Shown: positions 53,463-61,966 of the stretch, in pieces | Numbering within the stretch: position 1 is the stretch's first letter | How the letters are laid out: every line of letters begins with the position of its first letter | Source: Micrococcus sp. | GTDB taxonomy: Bacteria > Actinomycetota > Actinomycetes > Actinomycetales > Micrococcaceae | NCBI GenBank assembly: GCA_029961105.1 | Contig: JASBVO010000002.1 | Location: 62,001-126,000, forward strand | Direction of reading: 5' to 3' | DNA length: 64,000 nucleotides | Position numbers and translations under genes: made by a program | The notes under the pieces: model-generated | What the model was told of the DNA's origin: nothing | The model's input: the letters and a program-made list of their open reading frames with translations, nothing else | The model's database searches: none

Positions 53463-54122
53463 ATGAGCACGCAGATCGACATCGCCCCGGGCTCCCTGTC
53501 CCTGGCCGAACAGGCCTACCGGACCATCCGGGACCGGCTGATCATGCTGGACATCGCCCCGGGTGAGCCGATCAACGAGGGCCGGATCGCCGAAGAGCTC
53601 GGCTTCGGCCGCACTCCCGTGCGTGAGGCCCTCAAGCGGCTCGAGACCGACCATCTGGTGGCCTCGTTTCCCCGCCGCGGCACCTTCGCCACCACCGTGG
53701 ACATCACCGAGCTGGCCGCCATCTCGGAGGTGCGGCAGCTCCTCGAACCCCTGGCGGCCCGCAAGGCGGCGCTCAACACCAATGAGTCCATCCGGGCCGA
53801 GCTGCGCGAGGTCGCCGAAAGCCTCCTGAGCCTGGACGGCGCCCGGGCGCGACGGGAGTTGATGGAGTACGACCTCGAGGTGCACCGGTTGATCTATCGC
53901 GCCGCGGGCAACCACCACCTCCAGGAGCCCCTCATCCGCCTCGACAACCTGGCCACCCGCATCTGGTGCATGGTCCTCGACCGCCTGCCGGCCGTGGAGG
54001 AGCACATCGTGGAGCACCACAGGCTGATCCAGGCCATCCTCGACGGTGACGCCGATCGCGCCGAGGCCCTCGCGGCCGACCACGTGAGTCACTTCGAGGA
54101 CATGGTCCGCGCCGCGCTCTAA
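53463..54122 (+). CDS. GntR-family regulator (FadR/FCD type), probable regulator of the glyA-sox operon
   Basis: A 219-residue regulator. The winged helix spans about residues 12-75 (AYRTIRDRLIMLDIAPGEPINEGRIAEELGFGRTPVREALKRLE, then PRRGTFATTVD). The FCD ligand domain follows with the metal-type residues spread over YDLEVHRLIYRAAGNHHL and EHHRLIQAILDGD (Asp/His and two His). It is divergent from glyA, so glycine, sarcosine or a folate-cycle product may be its effector. The ATG at 53463 has GGAG seven bases upstream; a TTG four codons earlier is less likely. Confidence 0.88.
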   Translation: MSTQIDIAPGSLSLAEQAYRTIRDRLIMLDIAPGEPINEGRIAEELGFGRTPVREALKRLETDHLVASFPRRGTFATTVDITELAAISEVRQLLEPLAARKAALNTNESIRAELREVAESLLSLDGARARRELMEYDLEVHRLIYRAAGNHHLQEPLIRLDNLATRIWCMVLDRLPAVEEHIVEHHRLIQAILDGDADRAEALAADHVSHFEDMVRAAL

Positions 54123-54156
54123 AGATCCAGCAGGGCCCCTCGACTCCGCCGCCGCG

Positions 54157-55629
54157 TCAGGAGTCGATGCGCAAGAGCGCCACCCGGACCGCGACGTGCA
54201 ACGGGAAGACGTCGCCACCGTCCCTGGGATCCTCGCCGAGCAGCTCGAAGGCCTTGGCCAGGCGCTTGTGCAGCGTCTGGCGCTCAACGTGGATCCGCTC
54301 CGCCGTGGACGTGGCATGACAGCCGGAATCGAGCCAGCGCCCCAGGGTCTCCATCAGGGCGGTGCCGTGCTGCCGGTCCCAGTCCTGGACCCTTCCCAGG
54401 GCGGCCCGGACCTGCACGGGAACGAAGTCGGTCGCCTCCAGCCGGGCTGCCACCCGGCTGCCGAAGCGGGCTGAGACGTCAACGACACCAGGATCGTCAC
54501 CGTCGTCCTCCATCAGCGCCCGGGCTTCGGTGAAGGAGTCATGCGCGTCCACCCCGTCCCACACCAGGGGACCCACGGCACAGCGCACGGGCAATCCGTC
54601 GATCGCCTCCTGAAGTGCGGACACGACGGCGATCCGCTGGGCTGGCGGTTCCGCGCCGCTCAAGGGCACCAGCACCGCACGCCCCCTGCCCCACGGAGCC
54701 CCGGCTCCCACCGCGATCGCACGACGCAGGACCGCCTCGTGCGCCGCCGTCGGCCCCAGCGTCACGCCCAGCACCACGCAGGCCGGCCCCTCGGGAAGTG
54801 CCGTGTCAGCCCACAGCCGCTCCACGGCGTCCCGGGGCGCGTCATCGAGGATCGCACGCATCAACTTCACCTCGGCGACCTGGCCCGCCGACGGCCTGAA
54901 CGACTGCACGAGGGCCAGCGCCAGGACCTCTGCCAGCCGGCTCGTCGCCGCAGCGATCACGTCTGCCCCAGCGGTCGCGGACTCCACCTGCAGACGGGCG
55001 GCCACGTGACCGCCCACGACGATCCCCGCCTCCTGCGCGACGACGTCCTCCAGTGTTGCCCCGGGCTCCTCCCCGGCCTGCCGCACCTCACCCTCCGGAC
55101 CGACGAGCGAGATCCGGGCCTGCAGGGCATCCGCAGCCAGGCGCAGGATCTCCGGCAGGTCAGGGCCATGAACCGAGATGTGCTCGGCGATGCGATGGGA
55201 GAGATCGTCGACGATGGCCCGGACCCGGGCCTGGCGGTTGACGATGGCGCTGTTGATCTCCTCGGCGATGTCCACGAAACGCACCGTCCGGCGCAACTCG
55301 ACGAGCGTCAGTCCGGCCGCCCCCGCAAGGGCCGCGAGCGCCTCCACGTCGGCCGCATCCCACTCGGTCATCTCGACGGCCAGCGCAGCCAGGTCGCTGG
55401 ACGCCAACGCCTCCAGATAGGAACGACGCCCAGCTTCCGCCAGTGCAAGCAACTGGGTCCCCCCGGTCAGCAGGACCTCCCCGCCACGCAGCAGGGGGGC
55501 GATGTCCAGCACTTCACTGGAGTGCACCCATCGGACCTCATGCTCCAAAGCGCCCTGCAAGGCGACACGGACCACGGGCTCCGCCGCCGAGAGTGCCGGA
55601 AAGTTCAAGGCCTCGGCCAATGTGGGCAT
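54157..55629 (-). CDS. PucR-family transcriptional regulator
   Basis: A 490-residue regulator with an N-terminal PucR domain (about 1-125: PTLAEALNFPALSAAEPVVRV, LRGGEVLLTGG), a central GAF/GGDEF-like region, and a C-terminal helix-turn-helix (about 430-480: TAERIHVERQTLHKRLAKAFELLG). PucR-type proteins commonly activate purine, allantoin or amide catabolism. It is divergent from the NCS1 permease gene and shares a palindromic operator with it, so regulation of that transporter and perhaps of the creatinine genes is likely. AGGGGGG lies four bases before the chosen ATG; the longer frame upstream crosses the operator and is unlikely. Confidence 0.85.
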   Translation of the reverse strand: MPTLAEALNFPALSAAEPVVRVALQGALEHEVRWVHSSEVLDIAPLLRGGEVLLTGGTQLLALAEAGRRSYLEALASSDLAALAVEMTEWDAADVEALAALAGAAGLTLVELRRTVRFVDIAEEINSAIVNRQARVRAIVDDLSHRIAEHISVHGPDLPEILRLAADALQARISLVGPEGEVRQAGEEPGATLEDVVAQEAGIVVGGHVAARLQVESATAGADVIAAATSRLAEVLALALVQSFRPSAGQVAEVKLMRAILDDAPRDAVERLWADTALPEGPACVVLGVTLGPTAAHEAVLRRAIAVGAGAPWGRGRAVLVPLSGAEPPAQRIAVVSALQEAIDGLPVRCAVGPLVWDGVDAHDSFTEARALMEDDGDDPGVVDVSARFGSRVAARLEATDFVPVQVRAALGRVQDWDRQHGTALMETLGRWLDSGCHATSTAERIHVERQTLHKRLAKAFELLGEDPRDGGDVFPLHVAVRVALLRIDS

Positions 55630-55691
55630 CCGCCCCCCTGACACTTTGTATGGGCTGACGACTAAGACAGTAGACAACATGAATATAGCTC

Positions 55692-55705
55692 GTGAGCCAG
55701 CTCAC
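55692..55705. promoter_or_regulatory. Palindromic operator between pucR-type gene and NCS1 permease gene
   Basis: GTGAGC-CA-GCTCAC is a perfect dyad of 14 bases. On the minus strand a TATATT (55682-55687) next to it can be the -10 of the PucR gene, placing the dyad in the promoter spacer, a position fit for autorepression. Confidence 0.55.
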
Positions 55706-55749
55706 ACCTACGCTGAATTCGTCCCTCCCTCACGAGAATCGAGACACCC

Positions 55750-57384
55750 ATGAGCGTGCAGGCTGAGCCGAAAGACCAAGGCGCGATCGAGGAAGTACTC
55801 CAGCCCATTCCCGAGTCCCACCGAACGCGGAAACTGTCCGGGCAGTTCTGGATCTGGGCCGGCGCGAATGTGGCACCCATCAACTGGATCCTCGGCGCCC
55901 TCGGCATCCAGCTGGGCCTTGGCCTGGCCGACACCCTGATCGTCCTGATCGCCGGCAACGTCATCGGCATGCTGGGCTTCGGGTTCTTCGTCCTGCTGGG
56001 CCAGCGCACCGGAGCCACCGGGATGCTGCTGGCCCGCGGCGCCTTCGGCCGCAGGGGCGCCTACCTCCCGGCCGCCATCCAGGCCACCATCGCGATCGGC
56101 TGGTCGGCGGTGAACACCTGGGTCATCCTCGACCTCATCATGGCCATGCTCGGAAAGATCGGTTGGGTCGACCCGTCCCAGCCCAACATGATCTGGAAGA
56201 TCGGCACGGCCGCCCTGATCATGGCGATCCAGGTTGCCATCTGCTATCGCGGATACGGCGCCATCTCCAAGTTCGAGCGCCTGACCATGCCGCCGACCAT
56301 CCTCGTGCTGGTCGCCATGTCGGTCGTCGCCTGGACCCAGCTGGACATCGACTGGTCCTACGTGGGTCCCCCCGGTGAGGTGCTTGAGGGCCTGCCTCGC
56401 ATTGCCGCCATGTCCTCCATCATGACCGCCATCGGCATCGGCTGGGGCGTCGGCTGGTTCACCTACGCACCGGACTACTCGCGCTTCGTCTCCAGGACCG
56501 TCCGCCAGTCGAAGCTCTACCTGGTCAGCGTCCTCGGCCAGTTCATCCCCGTCGTCTGGCTCGGCGTGCTGGGCGCGAGCCTCGCCACGCGCAACGGCAG
56601 CGCCGACCCCGGCGAGCTGATCGTCTCCAGCTTCGGCGTCCTGGCCGTTCCGGTGATCCTGCTCGTCATCCACGGGCCGATCGCCACGAACATCATCAAC
56701 CTCTACACCTTCGGCGTGGCCGTCCAGGCCCTCGACATCAACATCTCGCGCAAGAAGATCTCGATCATCGTCGGCTGCCTGTCGATGTCCGCCGTCATCG
56801 GCTTCCTCTTCGCCACCGACTTCGCCCACCTGCTGCACAACTGGATCATCGCCATCGCCGCCTGGGTCGCGACGTGGGGCGGCATCATGGCCGTGCACTA
56901 CTTCGTCTTCGAACGCCGCCACCAGGACTTCTCCTACCTGTTCCAGTCGCCGAAGAACACCGTGCTCAAGGCCGTCAACCCGGCCGCGATGATCGCCTTC
57001 GCCGGCGGCATCGTCATGACCTGGATGTGCATGTACGGCTCCTTCCCCATCCTCCAGGGGCCCATCGCCACCGCCGTCGGCGGGATCGACTTCTCCTGGC
57101 TGGCCGGCACGGTCACCGCCTCCGGCCTGTACTTCGTCCTGGGCCTGCGCCGCTTCCGTGACAGGATCGACGCCGGCGTCCCCCTCGGCCTGAAGGCGGA
57201 CATCGACGAGGAGGAAGCCACCCGACGGCAGGAGACCGCCGCGGCAGTCGCCAGTGGCGACCACGCTCTCGGCAGCTCGACGCCGGCGGGCCAGCAGCCC
57301 ATCCTGCACGCCGTGGTCGATGCGACCACGGAGACGACCGAGGACCTGCCCGACCCGGACCGGACCGTCGCGCCCCTCCCCTGA
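55750..57384 (+). CDS. NCS1-family permease (cytosine/purine/hydantoin type), candidate creatinine importer
   Basis: A 544-residue secondary transporter with about 12 hydrophobic segments. NCS1 features: FWIWAGANVAPINWILGALG at the first helix, NVIGMLGFGFFVLLGQRTGATGMLLARGAFGRRGAYLPA, and GWGVGWFTYAPDYSRFVSR in the central region. Family members take up cytosine, allantoin, hydantoins and related cyclic ureides by Na+ or H+ coupling. Creatinine is such a cyclic compound, and the gene sits between a PucR regulator and the creatininase genes, so creatinine import is a reasonable inference. A 75-residue hydrophilic C-terminal tail is long for the family. No clear ribosome site is visible. Confidence 0.85.
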   Translation: MSVQAEPKDQGAIEEVLQPIPESHRTRKLSGQFWIWAGANVAPINWILGALGIQLGLGLADTLIVLIAGNVIGMLGFGFFVLLGQRTGATGMLLARGAFGRRGAYLPAAIQATIAIGWSAVNTWVILDLIMAMLGKIGWVDPSQPNMIWKIGTAALIMAIQVAICYRGYGAISKFERLTMPPTILVLVAMSVVAWTQLDIDWSYVGPPGEVLEGLPRIAAMSSIMTAIGIGWGVGWFTYAPDYSRFVSRTVRQSKLYLVSVLGQFIPVVWLGVLGASLATRNGSADPGELIVSSFGVLAVPVILLVIHGPIATNIINLYTFGVAVQALDINISRKKISIIVGCLSMSAVIGFLFATDFAHLLHNWIIAIAAWVATWGGIMAVHYFVFERRHQDFSYLFQSPKNTVLKAVNPAAMIAFAGGIVMTWMCMYGSFPILQGPIATAVGGIDFSWLAGTVTASGLYFVLGLRRFRDRIDAGVPLGLKADIDEEEATRRQETAAAVASGDHALGSSTPAGQQPILHAVVDATTETTEDLPDPDRTVAPLP

Positions 57385-57454
57385 GCGCAGCGGCCTCGGA
57401 TGGAACCCGGGGCACGTCCGCCCGGCACGGCGGACTGACCCTTGGACGTCGCCC

Positions 57455-57504
57455 GGATGGCGGCAATCAACCGGCACACGCGCACCGGCTGATTGCCGCC
57501 ATCC
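57455..57504 (+). terminator. Hairpin after the NCS1 permease gene
   Basis: Arms 57455-57474 and 57485-57504 pair at 19 of 20 positions (GGATGGCGGCAATCA core) with a 10-base loop. It lies in the 327-base gap before the BCCT gene and probably ends the permease transcript. There is no T-run. The rest of that gap holds only the BCCT promoter module. Confidence 0.65.
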
Positions 57505-57576
57505 TTCACGTGGAGCGCAGGGGCCCATCCAGCGGGCGGGCCCCTGCACTCGGCGAGATAGGACCCCTGCCAACCC

Positions 57577-57634
57577 TTGACCGTGACGCGGATCACTGTC
57601 AGGATCGGTGCAACTTAGTTGCCTCCAGTGCAAC
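57577..57634 (+). promoter_or_regulatory. Promoter plus triple TGCAAC operator, copy 1 (BCCT-creatininase)
   Basis: TTGACC (57577-57582), a 17-base spacer and CAGGAT (57600-57605) are followed three bases later by TGCAAC-N3-GTTGC-N6-TGCAAC (57609-57634). The arms TGCAAC and GTTGC form a dyad; the third half-site is a direct repeat. The same module, with the same distances, occurs before creatinase at 60449-60506. Confidence 0.7.
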
Positions 57635-57711
57635 CGTGGCGCCGTCCCGACACTGCGCCATGCCTCACCCACCATCCCCCGGCCCGGCGCCGGGCTGATC
57701 AAGGGACCCCT

Positions 57712-59511
57712 ATGCCAGACCGTCAACAGTCCTCCGCGGAGACGCCCACCAGGGTCGACGAGCCGATCCCCATGACTCCGGAACAGGCGGAGCAGCTCGA
57801 CCGGGAGTCCCCGGCGGGGAAGCCCCGCACCGTCGAGCTCCCCCGCTTCCGCGGCCGCCTCATCCCCCCACTGGACCGGGCCATCATCATGATCCTGCCG
57901 CCGGTCCTGATCATCGCCGCAGTGATCGCCGTGACCGCCAACCCCGACGGCGCCGCGGCACTCATCGGACGCCTGCGCACCTTCGTCACGGGTGGGTTCA
58001 CCTGGTGGTTCGTCGCCTACTCCCTCATCGCGGTGGCCGTCTGCGCCTGGTTGGCCATGAGCCGGATCGGCCGCGTCCGCCTCGGTGGGCCCAAGGCGCC
58101 GCCCGAGCACAGCAAGTTCGCCTGGTACTCCATGCTGTTCGCCTGCGGCCAGGGCATCGGCCTGATCTTCTGGTCGCTCGCCGAGCCGATCCTGCTGCGC
58201 GAGGAGACTCCGGTCATCCCCACCGGACCCAACCCCGGCGAGGGCGGCATCGTCTGGACCTACTTCCACTGGGGCCTGACCGCATGGGCCATGTACTGCG
58301 TCGTGGCCATCTGCCTGGCGTACTCCCACCACAACCTCGGCAAGACCCTCACGTTTCGCGAGGCGACCGTGGACATCCTGCCGAAGCGCGCCCAGCGGCC
58401 TGCCGGCGTCGTGGTGGAACTGCTGGCCATCATCGCCACCGTCCTCGGCCTCGCCACGTCGTTCGGCTTCGCGGCCATGCAGTTCGCCTCCGGTGCCACC
58501 AAGGTCCTGCCCTTCGAGTCCGGACCCGTGATGTGGGCCGTCATCATCCTGGCCCTGGGCGCCCTGACCGCCTTCTCCGCGTTCCTGGGCGTGAACAAGG
58601 GCATGAAGCGAATCAGCGAGGCCAACTCGATCCTCAGCATCGTGCTGGTGGTGGGGGTCTTCGTCTTCGGCCCGACGGTCTACATCCTGTCGAACATGTC
58701 CCAGACCTTCGGCTCCTTCTTCTACCACTTCATCCCGATGAGCTTCTGGACCGGCGCCGAGACCTCCGGCGCCCCGCTGGCGGACTGGCAGGACAGCTGG
58801 AACGGCTGGTGGACCGTGTTCATCTGGTGCTGGGTGATCGCGTTCTCGCCCTTCGTGGCCGGCTTCATCGCCCGCATCTCGCGAGGCCGCACCATCCGCG
58901 AGTTCGTCCTCGGCGTGACGATCATCCCCTCCCTCATCGTCATGGTGTGGGTGGCCGTCATCGGCTCGGCGGGCATCCACTACGACAATGAGACCGGCCA
59001 GATCTCCGCTGACGCCGCCGAGGACACCTCCTCGGCCCTGTTCTCGATGCTGGACATGATCCCGTGGATCGGCACCCTCATGATCATCGTGGCGACCGTC
59101 CTCGTGGCGACCTACTACGTGACCAGCCTCGACTCCGGAACCTACGCGCTGGCGGAGTTCGTCTCCGCCCCCAAGAAGTCCGGCCCCTGGTTCCGCGTCA
59201 TCCTCGTGGCGAGCATCGCCACCGTCGCCCTCGTCCTGCTCTCCATCGGAGGCGTCAATGCCGTGGACACCGTGCAGACGGGGACGATCATCGGCGGCTT
59301 CCCCTTCTCCTTCGTCATCGTGCTGATGATCGCCAACCTCATCCGACGCCTGCGGAGCCGCGACGCGGAGACGCGCCAGTTGGAGAAGGACGTCAATGAC
59401 CCGAACCACCGGCCGGAGGACGACCTCTGCGACGAGGACGGGATCCCCCGGGCCGACCCGAGGTTGGGCGTCGGCCCCGGGACGTTCGTCCCGCCCCAGG
59501 ACCTGAAGTGA
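57712..59511 (+). CDS. BCCT-family transporter, candidate creatine/betaine-type importer
   Basis: A 599-residue transporter of the betaine/choline/carnitine family with 12 hydrophobic helices. Family blocks: KFAWYSMLFACGQGIGLIFWSLAEPILL, the GIVWTYFHWGLTAWAMY Trp-rich helix, the ISRGRTIREFVLGV amphipathic segment and ATYYVTSLDSGTYALAEF. BCCT carriers move quaternary or zwitterionic amines; because the gene shares its promoter/operator module with creatinase and is followed at once by creatininase, creatine, creatinine or sarcosine is a likely substrate. AAGGGA lies six bases before the ATG. The stop is 26 bases before the creatininase start. Confidence 0.9.
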   Translation: MPDRQQSSAETPTRVDEPIPMTPEQAEQLDRESPAGKPRTVELPRFRGRLIPPLDRAIIMILPPVLIIAAVIAVTANPDGAAALIGRLRTFVTGGFTWWFVAYSLIAVAVCAWLAMSRIGRVRLGGPKAPPEHSKFAWYSMLFACGQGIGLIFWSLAEPILLREETPVIPTGPNPGEGGIVWTYFHWGLTAWAMYCVVAICLAYSHHNLGKTLTFREATVDILPKRAQRPAGVVVELLAIIATVLGLATSFGFAAMQFASGATKVLPFESGPVMWAVIILALGALTAFSAFLGVNKGMKRISEANSILSIVLVVGVFVFGPTVYILSNMSQTFGSFFYHFIPMSFWTGAETSGAPLADWQDSWNGWWTVFIWCWVIAFSPFVAGFIARISRGRTIREFVLGVTIIPSLIVMVWVAVIGSAGIHYDNETGQISADAAEDTSSALFSMLDMIPWIGTLMIIVATVLVATYYVTSLDSGTYALAEFVSAPKKSGPWFRVILVASIATVALVLLSIGGVNAVDTVQTGTIIGGFPFSFVIVLMIANLIRRLRSRDAETRQLEKDVNDPNHRPEDDLCDEDGIPRADPRLGVGPGTFVPPQDLK

Positions 59512-59537
59512 CGCCCCCGATGGAAGGAAACACGCTC

Positions 59538-60452
59538 ATGAGCACCCCCTTGGCGACCGCCACGACGACCCCACCCGGCACTGATTCCACCGCCCCGGTC
59601 CGGCTGGCCCACCTGGACGCCCACGCCTACCGCGACTGGATCGCCTCAGGGCAGGCCACCGTGATCATCCCGGCCGGCGCCTTCGAACAGCACGGGCCGC
59701 ACCTGCCCCTGGGCACGGACGCGATTCTCTCCACCGCGATCGCGGAGGCAGTGGCCGCACGCATCGGCGCCAAGGTCGCCGAACCGCTCTCGTACGGGTA
59801 CAAGTCCCAGCAGAAGTCCGGTGGAGGAAACCACCTGGCCGGGACCATCAGCCTGGACGCCGCAGCGGTCATCGCCACGACTCGTTGCCTCGTGACGGGA
59901 TTCCTCGCCCAGGGAGTCCGGCACATCGTAATCCTCAACGGCCACTACGAGAACTATCAGTTCCTGTACGAGGGCGTGGACCTGGCCCTGCGGGACCTGG
60001 GGCTGGGGTCCGACGCTGAACGGAGTGTGCTGCTGCTGTCCTACTGGGACTTCGTCTCGGAGCAGACCCTGGCCACGGTCTACCCCGCGGGCTTCCCCGG
60101 TTGGGACATCGAGCACGGCGGGGTGCTGGAGACGTCACTGATGCTCCACCTGAACCCCGGGATGGTGGACATGGGGCGGGCCGTCAGCCATCCGCCGGCC
60201 ATCCTGCCCCGCTTCGACCGCCTTCCCGTCGTCGCGGCCCGGACGCCGGCCACGGGCTGCCTCTCCGCCCCCGACGGCTCGGACGCCCAAAAGGGGCGCC
60301 TGCTGTTCGAGCAGGTGGTCGCCGATCTGGCGGCCGACGTCGCCGCGGAACTGGGCGCGGACGTCCGGCCGGCCGCGGCCCCCGCCGGGCGCGAATCGGT
60401 GGCCCACGCCGCCGCAGGGACTCCCTCGGGGCAATTCCTGCCCACCCCTTGA
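59538..60452 (+). CDS. Creatininase-family amidohydrolase (creatinine amidohydrolase)
   Basis: A 304-residue metal-dependent amidohydrolase that should interconvert creatinine and creatine. The metal/active-site block EQHGPHLPLGTD is intact, with NGHYENYQF and HGGVLETSLMLHLNP further on, all typical of creatininases. The Pseudomonas enzyme has about 260 residues; the extra length is a 25-residue Thr/Pro head and a 45-residue Ala-rich tail. Other family members act in riboflavin/F420-like or mycofactocin pathways, but creatinase next door makes the creatinine role very likely. I choose ATG 59538 because AAGGA lies nine bases upstream; ATG 59520 and a GTG overlapping the BCCT stop (59508) are alternatives. 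Confidence 0.88.
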   Translation: MSTPLATATTTPPGTDSTAPVRLAHLDAHAYRDWIASGQATVIIPAGAFEQHGPHLPLGTDAILSTAIAEAVAARIGAKVAEPLSYGYKSQQKSGGGNHLAGTISLDAAAVIATTRCLVTGFLAQGVRHIVILNGHYENYQFLYEGVDLALRDLGLGSDAERSVLLLSYWDFVSEQTLATVYPAGFPGWDIEHGGVLETSLMLHLNPGMVDMGRAVSHPPAILPRFDRLPVVAARTPATGCLSAPDGSDAQKGRLLFEQVVADLAADVAAELGADVRPAAAPAGRESVAHAAAGTPSGQFLPTP

Positions 60453-60506
60453 CGAAACGTGAACCACATCACAAACTGAATGCAACCCAGTTGCACGAGA
60501 TGCAAC
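60449..60506 (+). promoter_or_regulatory. Promoter plus triple TGCAAC operator, copy 2 (creatinase)
   Basis: TTGACG (60449-60454, overlapping the creatininase stop), a 17-base spacer and CAAACT (60472-60477) are followed after three bases by TGCAAC-N3-GTTGC-N6-TGCAAC (60481-60506). Each distance equals that of the copy at 57577-57634. The operator covers the expected transcription start, a repressor position. Confidence 0.7.
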
Positions 60507-60591
60507 GCGACCGCCGGGATGGCCGCCGCATGGGACCCCGATCCGCCGCGTCGCGGCACTCTGAACCACCGAGAATCCTCAGGAGAAACCC

Positions 60592-61839
60592 ATGACCACG
60601 ATCCCCGCGAACTCCGTGTCCGAGCTGGAGCGCCTGAAGACCCTGCACAACGGCGAGAAGCAGCAGCTGACGTTCTCCGACGCCGAGTTCGAGCGCCGCC
60701 TGTCCGGGCTGCGCCAGATCATGAGCACCCAGGGCCTCGACGCCGTCATCCTGACCAGCTACCACGGCATCAAGTACTACTCGGACTTCCTCTACACCAC
60801 CTTCGGCCGCAACTACGCCCTGGTCGTGACCCAGGAGCAGTCGGTCACCGTCACGGCGAACATCGACGCCGGCATGCCGTGGCGCACCAGCTACGGGGAC
60901 AACATCGTCTACACCGACTGGAAGCGGGACAACTTCTACTACGGCCTGCAGGAGGCCGTGAAGCGGGCCGGAGTCTCGGCGCAGCGCATCGGCGTCGAGG
61001 ACGACGCCCTGCCGCTGATGGTCCGCCAGCGCATCCAGGACGCCTTCCCGGGCGCCCAGCTGACCGACGTCTCCCAGGACGCCATGCGCCAGCGCATGAT
61101 CAAGTCCGCCGAGGAGATCGAGGTCATCAAGCACGGCGCCCGGATCGGCGACCTCGGTGGAGAGGCCATCAAGGCCGCCATCCGCGAGGGCATCACCGAG
61201 TACGAGGTCGCCCTGATCGGCACCGAGGCCATGGTGCACGAGATCGCCCGCACCTTCCCCCACCGCGAGGTCCGCGACACCTGGGTGTGGTTCCAGTCCG
61301 GCATCAACACCGACGGCGCCCACAACTGGGCCACCACCCGCAAGCTCCAGCGCGGGGACATCCTGTCCCTGAACTGCTTCCCGATGACCTCCGGCTACTA
61401 CACCGCCCTGGAGCGCACCCTGTTCCTGGGCCAGCCGGACGAGGAGAGCCTGCGTCTGTGGAACATCAACGTCGAGGTGCACCGCCGCGGCCTGGAGCTC
61501 ATCAAGCCCGGCGCCGTCTGCAAGGACATCGCCGCCGAGCTCAACGAGATCTACATCGGCTACGGCCTGCTGCCCAACCGCACCTTCGGCTACGGCCACT
61601 CCTTCGGCGTCCTGTCGCACTACTACGGCCGTGAGGCCGGCCTGGAGCTGCGCGAGGACATCGACACCGTCCTCGAGCCGGGCATGGTCGTCTCCATGGA
61701 GCCGATGATCACCGTGATGGACGGCCTGCCGGGCGCCGGCGGCTACCGCGAGCATGACATCCTCGTGGTCGGCGAGGACGGCGCCGAGAACATCACCAAG
61801 TTCGGCTTCGGCCCGGAGAACAACATCATCGACGCCTGA
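60592..61839 (+). CDS. Creatinase (creatine amidinohydrolase)
   Basis: A 415-residue pita-bread-fold hydrolase that splits creatine into sarcosine and urea. It follows Pseudomonas creatinase closely as I recall it: TSYHGIKYYSDFLYTTFGR, NIVYTDWKRDN, RMIKSAEEIEVIKHGARI, the catalytic-His block FQSGINTDGAHN, LSLNCFPMTSGYYTALERTLFL, and FGYGHSFGVLSHYYGREAGLELREDIDTVLEPGMVVSMEPMI. These are creatinase-specific and exclude a metallo-prolidase. The product sarcosine is the substrate of soxBDAG in this window; urease is not seen here. AGGAGA lies six bases before the ATG. The gene has its own promoter/operator. Confidence 0.95.
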   Translation: MTTIPANSVSELERLKTLHNGEKQQLTFSDAEFERRLSGLRQIMSTQGLDAVILTSYHGIKYYSDFLYTTFGRNYALVVTQEQSVTVTANIDAGMPWRTSYGDNIVYTDWKRDNFYYGLQEAVKRAGVSAQRIGVEDDALPLMVRQRIQDAFPGAQLTDVSQDAMRQRMIKSAEEIEVIKHGARIGDLGGEAIKAAIREGITEYEVALIGTEAMVHEIARTFPHREVRDTWVWFQSGINTDGAHNWATTRKLQRGDILSLNCFPMTSGYYTALERTLFLGQPDEESLRLWNINVEVHRRGLELIKPGAVCKDIAAELNEIYIGYGLLPNRTFGYGHSFGVLSHYYGREAGLELREDIDTVLEPGMVVSMEPMITVMDGLPGAGGYREHDILVVGEDGAENITKFGFGPENNIIDA

Positions 61840-61867
61840 TCCCTGCCAGGACGGCGATACGCTCCGG

Positions 61868-61910
61868 AGGGGCGGCCAGGCCGGGCAGCACGCCCGGGCT
61901 GGCCGCCCCT
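61868..61910 (+). terminator. Terminator after the creatinase gene
   Basis: AGGGGCGGCCAGGCCGGGC (61868-61886) pairs with GCCCGGGCTGGCCGCCCCT (61892-61910) at 18 of 19 positions with a five-base loop, followed by CTGG. It is the most stable hairpin of the region and isolates creatinase from the regulator gene. Confidence 0.8.
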
Positions 61911-61966
61911 CTGGCCGTCACCGCGCCGACCGCACCCTGACCCCGCCCCAGATTCCGAGGTTCGCC

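Noticed and set aside
55708-59409. 1233-residue His/Asp-rich frame antisense to the transporters
   Set aside because: The composition is that expected from the reverse of membrane-protein codons; the NCS1 and BCCT genes on the plus strand are clearly real.
60592-61839. Xaa-Pro aminopeptidase
   Set aside because: Same pita-bread fold, but the sequence blocks are creatinase-specific and the neighbours are creatininase and sarcosine oxidase.
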